DNA of 64,000 nt from the NCBI RefSeq assembly GCF_041296385.1, contig NC_091015.1, positions 89,760,004 to 89,824,003 of the forward strand, in the 5' to 3' direction. Below, piece by piece: positions 14,101 to 26,285 of the stretch (its first letter is position 1; every line of letters starts with the position of its first letter). Under the pieces are notes generated by a model. That model was not told the origin of the DNA. It was given only the letters and a program-made list of their open reading frames with translations, and did no database searches. A program made the translations under genes and the position numbers. The stretch comes from Aphelocoma coerulescens. Lineage: Eukaryota; Chordata; Aves; Passeriformes; Corvidae.

Positions 14101-17100
14101 GGCATTTTCCCTGAATATTTTTTTCCCCCTTAGCATCTCTCCACTCATGCATACACCTGAGCTTCTGCAGTAGAGACACCCCTCCAGGGCCCAGAATACC
14201 ATGGAAAGGCTCACAGGCAATTCTGTGATTTGTTCTGTATTGCACACACCAAACAGTGCCCAGCTAAAGCGTGATTAATCTTCCTTGAGTGTACTGTTGT
14301 CACTGTGTCCTTCATTCACATGGAGTTACAACATCAAGCAGCCTTAAGCAGGGCCCAAGTGCAGCAGCAAGCAGCTTTTTCTGCTTCACATCTGGGAGTG
14401 CTGCTTTGGATTAGAGCTGGATTGCTAATAAAGCAGCAGAAGTGGCTGAGGGTGTGCCGAGAGCCAGCGGAGTGCATGCCTGTACAAATGCTTTAATCCC
14501 AGGAAGGAAGAAGTCAGCTTGAAGTGAAGCTTCAGTGAATTGTTCCTGCTGACCTTCCAGACTGCCCTAACTTTGCCTGTGCAGAAAGGTCACCTTTGCA
14601 ACAACGAGCAACTCTATCAAAAACATTATTTTAACAGTAGTGCTGAGAACACAGCGGGTCTGTAATTAACAAGACAAGGAAACTCCACCAAGGTGTTTTT
14701 AAAGGGTTTGGTTAGAGGAAGAAGGCAAGAAAGCAACTTAATGAAAAAGCAGCAAAAAAAAGACATAATGCTGAGAGTTCACTGGAGTTCAATTTTCATA
14801 TATGTAATACATTTTTTTCAACCCTATTGCCGTTTCTAAAATAGTCTGCTGTACTTCAGGAGCAATGAAGCTAAGAGCTAGGTTCCTCTTAGGCTATTCG
14901 AAAAGGAACAGGTATTATTTGACAACTTTATTACAGTTTCTTAAGTGTAATAAACACCTGTAGGGAACAGCAGGAGCATTAAGAAACAGGGAAGTGAACT
15001 AAGCAGGAACAAAGACATTCATGACTTAATATTAGGACAGGAATTGCAAATATGTTTGGATGCTCAGTCTGAATCACTAGATACGCAGTACCTGTAGTAA
15101 GGAGGCACACTGCCACAACATGAAAAAAAACCCAAAACCCACTCCCTTCAATGACTTGTATAATAAATTATCAGTGAGGCAAATTACCATGGCTGGGCTG
15201 ATAACTGCAGTATTACCAACACTCAAAGAACAGCTGTACACTGAAGGAAAACCTATGCTGCTGTCAGGGGATGTACATTGAGCACAAAAATATTACTCAT
15301 CAACTTTTCTGCAATAAAAAGTAAATGTAGCTTTACTGAATCCTCATTTTTTCTCATGCAAACCTTCTGAAGAAAAGCTTCTCCACCATGATTTTAAGAG
15401 CTGTGGTGGCCAGCCTGAAGAGGCATTCAGCTGCCCAGTAGAGCAGGCAGAAGCTGGCCAGCCCCATCCTGCAGGTTGGCCCCGCTCAGTTGCAAGGGTG
15501 GCTATGACCCATACAGTCCCACATGTGACAGCTGAGATCGCTGCCAACACACCAGAAGCATAAGCACAAAAGTATCTGGCATATATCTATATTACCTCAG
15601 GGAAGAACGTCACAAGTTTACCTGCCACTACTTAATCACAGGAAATAAAAAAAAGATCAGTTCTGGTAAGTTCCCTCTCACCTCTGAGTCACTCCTTTCA
15701 TTTAGCCTCACCCCTTCAGTTTGAGGTCATCTTTATTCTGCATGGCTGTTTATAAATAGCTTCCCATTTAGTCTATTGTGGTTTGCTTCATTTGACTGGC
15801 TTCACCTTTTGAGCTCCATGCTACTTCTGGCAGTTCTGAAAGACTGCTGTCATACTGTAGTACATAGTGTGCCCTTCACCACCCAGCTTAAACGCCTGGG
15901 CAAGAGAGTACCTAATGGTGTGTTTATTAATAAAACTCTGCTCAGTACCGTTTGAATTCCATCCCTTCTTCTCCGTGACCACTACATCTTTTGAAAGATC
16001 TCACACTAAGCACTTCTTGCCTATTGTCTTAATCTTCCATGGTCTTTTCCACCATATTCCTCACTTTTCATAGCACCACCGAGACCTCTGCTTCAGAATA
16101 TGTATGTGATATGCTTACCATACCTTTAGTTCTGATTGGGAATGGATTGTGGAATAGTACACAGCACTGTTTAATTTCTTTTAAGGATTACAGATGCTGA
16201 ATGCCATTGTTACTGCAGTAGTCGTATCACTGATGCACCTCTTTTTCTTTCTTTGGGCAGCAGGTAGGTCATCAGGCTTCTCTCATGCGCTCCTCCAATT
16301 TCTGAGGTAGTTTCTCCTACCTCATGCAAAATCCTGTCCTCTTTTTAGCATTTATAATTTTAACTCTTCTCTGAACCCAGGCCTAGCTCATGGAGACTAA
16401 TCAATTCACAATTTAGGGAAATCTTGCTCTCCATCCCAAGCAATCCTTCAGATCTAAAGGAGATCTGTACTGCTGCTTTACATTCCCCCTTCTTTACACT
16501 CTAATAGGCTTTTTATAGCCTCCATCACCTTTGCACGTTCAGGAAGGAAACAGTACATAACGGATCGGAGAAACAAAATTACTGAAGAAAAAAGCAGATG
16601 CTATGCCAGCTTATGCAGTAAACATTTGTAACAGCTCTACAAACCCTGGAATGGCTTGAGTCAAATTATGAATCAGTTTTAATGAAAAAAGAAAAAAATT
16701 AAAAAGGAAAAGAAAGCCACCCAAAAACATTCTCATTCTGGTGTTTTCCTTGTCGGACCAAAAAAAAGAAGGAAAACAAAGCCAAAAGGTGTGTGGTGGG
16801 AAGTGCTGGATTCGAAGTCAAAAGCTATACCTAAACAAAACACTCCACACAATGCCATGCAAGCTCTTGGAGTCTGACTCTTCTGTGTACCTCTTAGCAG
16901 TAAGAGATGGTGATATGCAGCAGTTCTAGTCAGCTCTATTCTTATTAAAATAACATCTTTAAAATGGCATGCTTGGAGTTTTAGTTGCCAGCATCAAAAG
17001 ATTTTTTTTTAACAAGTCACATTAAAGACTAAAATATTAAAGAATCAAGAGTTTAAGTTTGAGAAGAGCTAAAATTTATTTTTTTTTTAAGAACAAAAAT

Positions 17101-19929
17101 CAGGGACTTAGAAGGAGAAGCTCACAAACCTACCAACAGCTCAAAATTTAGACATTATTGTGTTTCTTTGTATGATTTATCTTCAAATAATTCAGACTCA
17201 AGCCTTATTTGATAACCTAAAATTATAGATAAATATTTAATAAGCTTTTAAAATTTTTATATTTTGCACAAGACCCACCCAAGGCCAGTGTAAACATGTT
17301 TTAATCTGGATCTCAAGATTTACACTTGCAACTTCTTCAAATTCTGACATTTACCTTCATTTTCCAGAGCATTCTGAAAGCACTGCTTGTACTAAAGAGT
17401 GGCAGAACTATTCCATTTTCACTCGAATTTGATGTGACTACAAAGTTTTCCTGACGTTAGGCCTTTGCTCCAATGCAGGAACTTTTCATCTTAATAAAAA
17501 CGCAACTGAGGAGAGGAAAGGACTCTAACATATAACTGCCTTACTCCAGCCAGACCAGCATTTAACTTCTTATGTATTTTCCTTAAACAAAATATGTGTG
17601 ACTCTAGGGAAAGCAACATTAATAAACATGATCATATAAACTTTGCAGTGAAAATTCAATGTTACCTTTAATAGTGTCTCTCAAACAGTAAACTTTACTA
17701 TGAGACCAACAACCTAATCAGATCCTAGCACCAAAATCAGGTGTTTCATTTTCAATTTTTAATGTTTGTCCAATTTCTTCTTGGAATATTTCATGCCCTA
17801 AATAAGATAGAAAATGCCAATGAAAATGTCAGATTCTGCTGGAAACTGGACTGATGCCTCCACTCTCCTCAGTTCCAGGAAAATTTTTCTTGATCAAGGA
17901 AAGCATTCCCCTTTGCTTACTGCAAGATTCCATATCTGAGAAGCAGATATATTAATGTAAGCAATGAAATACTAAAATTTGTCCAGAATGCTGTTCTAAA
18001 GCTTGGGTTAGCAGCAATTTCAGAGTTACACTGCTCTGAGATGATGGCACAAATTGCATCCAAAGGCAAAAAGAAAACAGTTGTGATACATCTTTATATT
18101 CCTTTGGTTGCTTTAAGTCTCTGTAATACTCTAGACTGCTCTCCTATGCACTATCACCCTCAGCACTTATTCCCAGTATTTCCATTGAAATTTCCAGAAA
18201 TGCTCTAAGGCATTTTCCTCTCTGCCCTCATCACAGCATTTGCAGCACACAAATATGCACAGCCTGGCTTGTCCCATAAGTATACTTTCTGGTTTAAGAC
18301 ACTATTGTTCTTTACATGCAAACATATAATTTGCCAGACACTAATTTCTTTCTCAAGCCATAATGTCTTTAGCATATTTAAAGGCAACTCCACAAACTTT
18401 ATATGCTAGGCTAGCGCATCATTAACTTTTTCAGGGATGCTATTTACATCTCTTTCCCAAGAACACATGGAAGAGCTTTTGCCCTTTTGGAAATTCTGTG
18501 TGGAGCCAAGCTTTCCACATTTAGTGGAAGCACTCAGGTTTCTGGTAGCCTCCAGTTCTGCATGCTCAGTTTGAGTGATTACACCCAGACTTGCCATAAA
18601 CAGTTGCCTCAGCTTCTGCAGTGGGGCACAGGGAAGAGAATGATGGTGCATCCATAATCTGCTCTGACATAGTAATGTTTCCACCCAGGTGTGGAAAAAA
18701 AAAAAATCTTGACTTTCAACTGCAACTTTGTGTGGCTGAAGAGTGTAATGAAAAACAGCGACTTGTGGTCTGCAAGTGCAGTTTGAAGACAACTTTGCTG
18801 CAAAAGCAAAAAGAACTCCCCTGCCCCTGCAGAGTCCAGGCTGATCACGAGCACTACGTATACAGCACAAGAGAGAAGAGGTGCTCCAGTTCTGTATGGT
18901 TAATATTTTGCCAGAATACATAAATACTGGAGGGGAAGTAAAAGCTGTCATTCATATACAAGGTTAATCTTTGCAGTTCTATGGATTGTTATTAGATAAC
19001 AAAGGACAAGAAATTCACAGGGAACCTAATTTTGTTACTGAATCTTCTGTACTTTTGTCTCACTACATGTTCTAATGGTGTTGAAAAACAGTCTTGCACC
19101 CACAAGCCTGCCCTAAACTCTTTACCTATCCTATGGAAAATATAATTTATTTGCAAAGATGCATGGTGGCTATAAAATATGTATATTTTTGTAATGTTAT
19201 AAAATTATCCTTTCATGTGCATTTCACCCAGGCACAACAGCTATTGAAAATTTTTAATTACTGCAATAAATTTTATACCTATAAAGGGGAAAAAATGCAA
19301 ATGCAATTTGCAATTGCATCCTCCTTCTCTAAAAGCCAAACAGTTTGAAAAGCAGACAAAACTTGTGCACAAAGTATTGTATTGATGGGCTTATCTCCCA
19401 AGTATACTGCAGCACACATAGGCCCAAACCAACTCTTTTCACATTCTCTGGAAAGAAAAACATGAAATTCCTCCACTCCATTACCTGAGTTTCTGGATGA
19501 CTCAGACATATGTTTCCAGTCCTTCCAATAACCTGACAGGCGCGCAGGTTTCTGCATTCTTTTAAGATTACTCAGACTAAGGAAACTATATGACAAGCTG
19601 AAGGAACTACAACAGCATTACTTTGGCACACACGGGGACAGAAAGGCTCTCCAAAATTAGGAGCATTAAGGAACAGAAAGAAATTACTCTTCGAGAAAGC
19701 AACTCTGTAGGATTTAATGCAAACTCGGAGGGACAGATGAGGTGAAATGTTCCAGGCGATTTCTCACTATTTGCAGAAGCCTTAATTACTTCAAGGACAG
19801 CTTGTTTCTGCTCTTCTGGATGCTGCAAACCTGTCACGCCACAGGACAGATTTACAAGATGTATTTCCTTCAGTGCCAAGCCAGATGCAGGAGGTTCCAC
19901 CCTGTCAACTGGGTTGATTTGACTCCACA
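11171..19929. other. unique non-coding sequence
   Basis: No gene or transposon was recognised. There are short A-rich tracts (for example 13839-13860 and 17078-17100). The minus-strand frame at 18406-18951 is the longest in the window (181 codons). I see no signal peptide, domain or repeat in it, and one such frame in 64 kb is compatible with chance. Nothing else was found that the sequence alone supports. Confidence 0.55.
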
Positions 19930-20073
19930 CGTAACCGCATCGTTCCCGGGATTGCCGGAATGCTGCAGTTGTTAGAGCATCCTATTGTGTCACAGCGCCG
20001 CGCGGCTCGCACAGCTGCGCCCGGCCTCGCCGCAGTCTGGCTCTGGCTCACGCCCGGGGAAGGCAGCACCACG
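19930..20073. promoter_or_regulatory. compact CpG cluster (candidate promoter or enhancer)
   Basis: By my count about 17 CpG dinucleotides fall in roughly 144 bp, while neighbouring kilobases have only scattered ones. The 60 bases from 19981 are about 73 percent G+C, with a core near 19994-20035 rich in cgccg and cgcgg. CpGs are normally lost from methylated vertebrate DNA, so such a cluster suggests an unmethylated regulatory element or a recent GC-rich insertion. It is shorter than the usual 200-bp threshold for a CpG island. No first exon could be assigned: open frames exist on both strands (for example plus 19960-20148 and minus 19990-20190) but neither is recognisable. Confidence 0.4.
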
Positions 20074-22188
20074 GTCTCTTCTCTTGCATGCCAGAAGAAA
20101 TGGATCAGTGAACCCCAGGTGGGATGTGCTGTGCAGCAGCCAAAATGAGGCCAGTTTTAAGAGGCCAAAAGCAGCCCTTTGAAGTGTCAATAGATGTAAT
20201 GCTCTGTATCATGTCACAGAGTTTTCTGCCACGGATCACAATGAAACCCAGGGTTTGCTGCAGAGAGATGTGATCTGCTGTCATGAGCTCGAGCAAGCTA
20301 CGACAGCCAGTGTGCCTTCCTCACTAGTGAGGCATGTTGCTGTTGGGATGTATGAAGGAAGAATGAGAAAGGACACAAGACACAAATCAAGCACCTAAAA
20401 GGACTTTTGGAAAGCCAACTTATGACAATGAAACTGTTAACGTGAGGGTACTTACAGACATCTGGAAAAGGATTTCCAGTGCTTAACCTTTGCTTTCAAA
20501 AACAGAATATGCAGACATTGGGAAAGAGATGAAGGTATAGGTTTTGAACCACTCTCAGCCTCTGCAGGCTTGTTAGATATATGAAATAATATATTTTTGT
20601 TCCCCAGCAAATGTCTTTTAAATGAATAGCGTAGAACCACTGCAAACTATCCACAGGGAGAAATACCTAAGTAGTCATTCTCTTGCCATGTATCTACTCC
20701 AGACACTGCTTGCTACTCACAGAAAAATTCAATTGTTTAGTGAGTTTAGATGACTGTTAGAAGGAATAATTTCTGCTATCTTTTTCTTAATGTTAGTAAA
20801 GTCTTTTCCCCTCATGCCTCCTTCCCATTTTAGTATAAAATATGCTCCCATGTTAAATGTGACTGCAAAGAAAATTACATGATTAACAACCGAATTCAAG
20901 TTATATTCATAATCTTTAAATTCTGTCTTGAAACTTGATATATAAAATCCCAATTGCTTCTGAGAATTTCAGAAAATGTACATTAAAAGCTTAGAACAAA
21001 ATGCTTAAATCCCATCTTCTTTAGCAAGTACATGTTCTGCACAGTTGAATGGGTTCCAGAATGAAGCTTCACATTATTTCCAAATAATCTTTACTGTCCT
21101 ATAAAGCAGTCCATCACATGAACTTTTTGGATTGGACACATAAGCAGATAACACAGACACATTTATTTAATGCTGTAACTGAAACCAGGCATATATTCAG
21201 TATAAAACTTACCCCAAGGATTGAGGATTGCCAAATGCCTAGGTCAATGAAATGGGAAAATGGGGCAAAATATTGGGAATCCTGGGAAACTAGACCTGAA
21301 GGCTCCCACCCCCCAAGGCACAGGATGTACCAAACTATATCTTAACACCAACTCTTCCAACTCTGAGTGGAGCTTTAAGACATCAAATCACATTTTGTCC
21401 TGCTATGATGGGTCATCTCACCAGCCTTTCTTAAAGATGCTGCAAAATGATGCAGCACCAGTTCCAAACATTTCAGCATACTTGATGCTGTGAAGAAGGC
21501 TCTGTTGCATCCACTGTTCTCTTGGTCAATAGGACCAAATAACTTTATGTACAGCATGATCAGGTCAAAAAGAAGAAAGCAAAAAGTGGATGTGCCACCC
21601 TCAAGTCCATCATACAACTACTTGTGTGCAAAAAATGGGGGCTACAACCCTGTCGTTCAAGTGCTCAGTCAGTCTTCTGCCCAGAGTGTGGTGCAAGGCA
21701 CAACCCACCTGGGCCAGATCACTTCCCATTCTTTATAAGAAGTGAGTCACATGCTTGATCACTGATAAGGGGTACTTGGAACGGTACTTCATGAACCAAA
21801 GTACCTAGCTTGTTTGTTTATCACAAATAGTGACATTTTACCTTCCCGTTCCACAGAAGAAGACAGAAAAGAGCCTATGTAGCACTTGTATTGCTAAAAA
21901 TGGCTTAAGTTCACTCTCAAAGTACTGTCACAGTACCTGCACAACCCAAGGGAGGTGGTGGCCAAGCAGAAGCAGATTGAACATTTGACCCCTGACTGGA
22001 AAAGTGGTGATGTACCACCAGTTCACTTCAGCTAGGTCCAACTGCAACAAACCATTCTGGCCTCAAACCTTTCCCCATCTCTGGGAACACTTTGAATCAA
22101 GCCTTTGGTTTGCTAAATTCATACAACACCAGAAATGCATTAATGCTTTTAAACTCTATGTGTCAAAAGGAACTAAACACCTCTTGTG
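20074..22188. other. non-coding sequence, no repeat recognised
   Basis: This lies between the CpG cluster and the exon candidate. The plus-strand frames at 21118-21738 are short and unrecognised. If the candidate at 22189-22395 is a real terminal exon, part of this stretch would be its 3' UTR on the minus strand; a minus-strand AATAAA is present near 21161-21168. Confidence 0.45.
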
Positions 22189-22395
22189 CTAACATTTTTT
22201 CTGAAACACTTTCACAACCATGATGGTAAATCCCACTTGCAACACAATCAGAAACATGACCAGAGCAGCGGCTTGCACCTCCCAATAAGCATTATATGTC
22301 ATCTGGTGGGCAAAATGCCCTCTGGGAAACTGGGGTAAGAAACCACAGCCAGTAGATGCCTGAATGAACACATAGTTGATTAAGGCCAAAAATAT
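22189..22395 (-). CDS. candidate terminal exon, membrane-like C-terminus
   Basis: On the minus strand, a pyrimidine-rich tract (ttttttccctct) followed by ggtaactag gives a plausible splice acceptor ending at 22396. From the next base, 68 sense codons run uninterrupted to a TAG at 22189. The product has a polar loop with two glycines around a cysteine (TGCGFLP) and an aromatic patch (TYNAYWEV). A single strongly hydrophobic segment follows (AAALVMFLIVLQVGF), then a short basic tail ending in KKC. This layout fits the last transmembrane helix of a small multi-span or type I membrane protein. I cannot name a family and found no matching upstream exon in the window. There is no ATG near the start of the frame, so it can only be an internal-to-terminal exon, a pseudogene fragment or a chance frame. 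Confidence 0.17.
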   Translation of the reverse strand: MFLALINYVFIQASTGCGFLPQFPRGHFAHQMTYNAYWEVQAAALVMFLIVLQVGFTIMVVKVFQKKC

Positions 22396-24384
22396 CTAGT
22401 TACCAGAGGGAAAAAAACCCAAACAACCCAGTGATTGCTCAGTCTGGAGAGAAGCTGGAAATATAAATTCATATATGTTCCACTGGACACCAAAAAAAAA
22501 AAGTAAAAAAAATATTACAGACTCAAGAAGAATAATGATCTTAAGGTATTTCCAATGCCCCTCCCTCCTCCCAGACAGCCTCTCCACAATCCACAGGCAG
22601 TGTAAGTTTCAGGTCATGCTGTTTTCCATAAGAACTCTGTATTTGTCCACCTCTCCTCCTACTTTATAGTCACCCATCTCTCCTGTTGTCAGGTGCCTGG
22701 ACCAACAAACTATCTACACTCCAAACAGTTGTTAAACTGTTAATGAACTGTGAAGACTGCTGCAGGCTATTTTGGATCTACAGAGCAGCTTGTGCATCCA
22801 GAAACATGTATTCCTCCCACTCATTATTATTATTTGCTCAAAAAAAAAAAATTACCTCTCCTCACGAATCCCTCCTGTGAAACCTCAAGCACACTGCCCA
22901 CGGAAAAGTGGGTGTTGCAAAGCTGCATCAGGAAGACACTGCTCAGTGTTGCCCTCCAAGCCAGCAGCAGCCTCACCTCCATCTGCTGTCATTTCTAATT
23001 GTTTTCCACCCCTGACTACTTAATGCTGCCAGGCAGGCCCTCCTCAACCCCGTGTAATTTACTTAAGCAATGCTATGATTCATCCTGCACAAGGTCTTTA
23101 AGCAAAGTGGGTTATTTTCCACACATGTACTGACAATAAAAATTTCTCAACTGTATTTCCTTTCACAGACCCCAGACTGTGTATTAAGGCATCAAATATC
23201 ATCAGTGTCCTTCAGGCTGGTGGTGCTTTTGGCTAACCATAGTGATCAGACCCTGGCCAAACTGTGACTGAACTGTCAAGTAAGTCAGTGGTAAGAAAGA
23301 TTTCAAATCCTGTTGGGAGATACGACTTATCCAAAAAAATGTAATAAGTATGGGGTTTATTTTTATTTTTTAAAAATATATTATGTGGTTGCTTGGTTTC
23401 ACTTAACCTTTTAAAAAAACTATTTGGTGGTTTAAGGAAAGAAAAACTGATGTATTCTGCCAATTCTCTCTCATTCATCTGTTTTCTTGTTCTATTGTTC
23501 TCCAAGTGTCTGCTTCACTTGTTAAAAATTAAGCTCAGAATTTCTATGTTTTTAGATGCCTATGCACTGAGGTAGTATCCACACATACCAGGAGAGAGTG
23601 AATTGTACTGTGACAGCAAGTGAGGCAGTTCCCACCTGGCCAAGCTCATTTAACCCATTTCGCAGGTGCTGCAAGTCCTTCAAGGCCCGAGTGAGGTAAG
23701 GCTGAGGTGCTGCCACTGATCCAGTTTAGGAACCTGGGCTCTAATCTTTGCTCACCTCTGTCCTGGAGTCTGTGCAGGGCAGATGCGAGTGACTGCAACT
23801 GTCTGCTCCAGCTGGTCAAAACCAAAAATATCTCTAAAATGTGTAAGCAAAATTAAGTGCTGCCTGCAGTTGCCTTCACGTGGGATATGAAAACATCACA
23901 TACCAGCATACTCTCTGATATGTAGGAAAGAGCACTGATTTTAGTTCTGAAAGGTCCCTGTCTCTGTCGCCACACAAGGTAGCAGCTGTTGGAAGTGGCC
24001 TGATATGGATTCAAGATACATTGCCTCTCATATATCCTAACACACTTCTTGGGATGCCCATGGAATACAATCCAGTAAGAAACCCCTACAAATGTCCTTA
24101 CATGACACATACAAGACAAGCATCTTTTACATCCACAAATCCAGGGGATCTGCTGTTCAACCAGAAGACAGTTGCAAAGGTACTAGATTTTTATCCCTGT
24201 TTTGTGGGGGAAAATGTTTATAATCCAATATTCTCATCTTCCATGAATAACCGCAGCAGAGTTGTGGTTTGGTATGAGGATAGGGAAATACCAGGCAGGA
24301 AGAAAACACTGTCTCTATTGGCACTAACATAAGCTCGGCTAGCAAACCACTCTGTTCTGCAGTCCACAACACAAATTGTATGGA
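22396..24384. other. non-coding sequence with A-rich tracts
   Basis: A-rich tracts lie at 22491-22515 and 22840-22851. Small open frames on both strands were not recognised. A strong splice-donor-like site occurs at 23696 (see findings). The plus frame at 24021-24332 (103 codons) has no identifiable domain. Confidence 0.5.
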
Positions 24385-24610
24385 AAAAATGGAGAGAGAT
24401 CAGTAAGAGCCACAAGAATGACTAAAACATATTTCAGCGGACTAGGAAATTCAAGCAGCTGAGGATATTTATCTTACAGAGAAGGTCCAGGATAACCGTT
24501 TGTAAGTGCCAGTAGGAAAAGACAGATTTGATAGAGGATCACTCAACTTTGGACATAAAACATATAATTATGTATAACATTTGGAAATTGCAGTAGACAT
24601 TCTTATTGGA
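24385..24610 (+). mobile_element. possible ancient CR1/L3-type LINE relic
   Basis: On the plus strand the text gccacaagaatgactaaaac, then agcagctgaggatatttatc and agagaaggt, follows the order seen in the C-terminal ORF2 region of old CR1/L3-group LINEs: a heptad-like stretch, then the region coding for LFSLEKRR. It is heavily diverged, has no intact frame and no recognisable 3' end, and the match is from memory of the family layout only. Confidence 0.33.
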
Positions 24611-25216
24611 AAAAAGATTTATTTTTATTTAAAAAAACCCCATCAAATCCAACGAAACTCTGGAAAAACTTATGAGATTTATTCTCTCTACCCATTTCTT
24701 TTAGCTGATTTTTAGAGTTCTAGAAATGATATGCTGTTACATAAGGAAGTAAAGATCTGTGTTTCCTATCCATGCAAGAGGTAATATGCACTCAGTACAG
24801 ACCCTTCCGCAGCGAGAAATGACTAAATCCATAGAAACTTGAAAGATATTTTGCAACCTCTTCAAAGAGTTTATTTCTCTTCACTACCACTTAGGTCTGG
24901 AAGTAATTAACATTATGCTGATATTTGGTTTCAACTTTTTAAGAAAAATTATTCTGCCGCCATCTTTGCAACCACTTAAGCAATGTCCCTGAGTAACTAC
25001 AGAGAATGAAAGAGGAATGACAGAGAGGGGAAAAGAAAGCAATATATTACCTTATTATTTAACTGCCAAATGCAAGAGCTAGTATACAAGGAGGGCATCT
25101 CCCATTAAATAATTCGCTAACTTTTCAAAAAAAGGAATGAGTACTATTTAATTTGCTTTATAATTCAGTAGTACCTGGAGCATTTGGTTGCAGCAACTAA
25201 AACATTCCCAACACAG

Positions 25217-26285
25217 ATCATAGAATCATTTAGGCTGGAAAAGGCCTCCAAGATCATCCAAAGTCCAACCTTTTACCTAATACCACCATGCCCACTAAAC
25301 TGTATCATGTACCATGTCTGTCTGATTTTGGACACTTGCAGGGATGATAGTGACCTCACCACTTCCCTGGGCAACCTGTTTAAATGTTTAACCACACTTT
25401 CAGTGAAGAAATTTTTCAGAATATCCAATCTAAACCTCCCCTGGCACAGTTTGAGGCCATTTCCCCTTGTCCTATTACTTAGCTGCCTGGGAGAAGAGTC
25501 TGACCCCCACCGTAACACAACCTCCTTTCAGGTAGTTGCAGAGGGCAATAAGGTCTCCCCTGAGCCTCCTTTTCTGCAGATGGAACAACCCTACTACCTT
25601 CAGATGCTCCTGATAGGACTTACATTCCAGACCCCTCACCAGCTCCATTGTCCTTCTCTGGACCTGCTCCAGCACTCAATATCCATCTTGTAGTGAGGAG
25701 CCCAGAAATGAACACAGGATTTGAGGTGTGACCTCACTAGTGCAGAGTACAGGGGGACAGTCACTGCCCTGGTCCTGCTGGCCACACTATTGCTGATACA
25801 GGCCAGGATGCCCTTGGCCTTCTTGGCCACCTGGGCACATGACTGCTCATGTTCAGCTGGCTGTCACCAGCACCCCCAGGTCCTTTTGCAATGGGCCACT
25901 TTCCAGCCACTCTTTCCCCAGCCTGTAGTGCTGCCTGGGGTTGTTGTGACAGAAACCAGCACTTCACCTTGTTGAACCTCACAGCATTGGCCTCAGCCCA
26001 TCGCTCCAGCCTGTTCAGATCCCTCTGCAGGACCTTCCTGTAGAGGATCAACACTCCCACCCAACTTGGTGTTGTCTGTGACCTTACTGAAGGTGCAACT
26101 CGACACCCTCATCCAGATAATGGATAAAGGTATTACAGGACTGGCCCCAGATGCTGAGCCCCAGGGAACACCTTGGGGGACCAGCCACCAGCTAGATATA
26201 ATTCCATTGACCCCCAACTCTCTGAGCTCGGCCATCCAGCCAGTTTTTTACCCAGTAAAAAATACACCAGATGCTCTTCAGCCGA
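25217..26285 (-). mobile_element. CR1 LINE fragment, copy B (about 1.07 kb, 5'-truncated)
   Basis: The plus strand opens with the antisense CR1 3' terminus (tcatagaatcatttaggctg near 25218). It then runs through ORF2 antisense landmarks: cttccctgggcaacctgtt near 25362, ccatttccccttgtcc near 25457, ggagcccagaaatgaacaca near 25697, cttggtgttgtctgtgacc near 26065, gactggccccagatgctgag near 26140, and gccatccagccagtttttta near 26231. Sense is minus; the 5' truncation is near 26285. It is the longest transposon piece in the window and lacks ORF1, the endonuclease and the N-terminal part of the reverse transcriptase. Confidence 0.95.
25273..26235 (-). pseudogene. CR1 ORF2 C-terminal reverse-transcriptase remnant
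   Basis: Reading minus from 26235 downward, the frame 26235-25993 contains CTFSKVTDNTKLGG, corresponding to the RT catalytic ADD box of CR1. Here the motif reads TDN, so one of the paired catalytic aspartates is replaced by asparagine. The homology then jumps frame repeatedly: the segment with LQRDLNRLERWAEAN (within 26060-25761), the segment with [19 protein letters not shown] (within 25830-25636), the segment with [20 protein letters not shown] (within 25675-25475), and the terminal segment with [19 protein letters not shown] (within 25518-25273). At least four frame changes and the altered active site show it is dead. The order of segments is that of a normal CR1 ORF2 C-terminus. Confidence 0.9.

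Noticed and set aside
18406..18951. 181-codon minus-strand open frame, longest in the window
   Set aside because: No domain, no repeat structure and no splice or start context. The product contains low-complexity FFFF from a poly(A) antisense, and a single frame of this length is compatible with chance in 64 kb.
25184..25693. 169-codon plus-strand open frame
   Set aside because: It lies almost wholly within CR1 copy B, antisense to ORF2.
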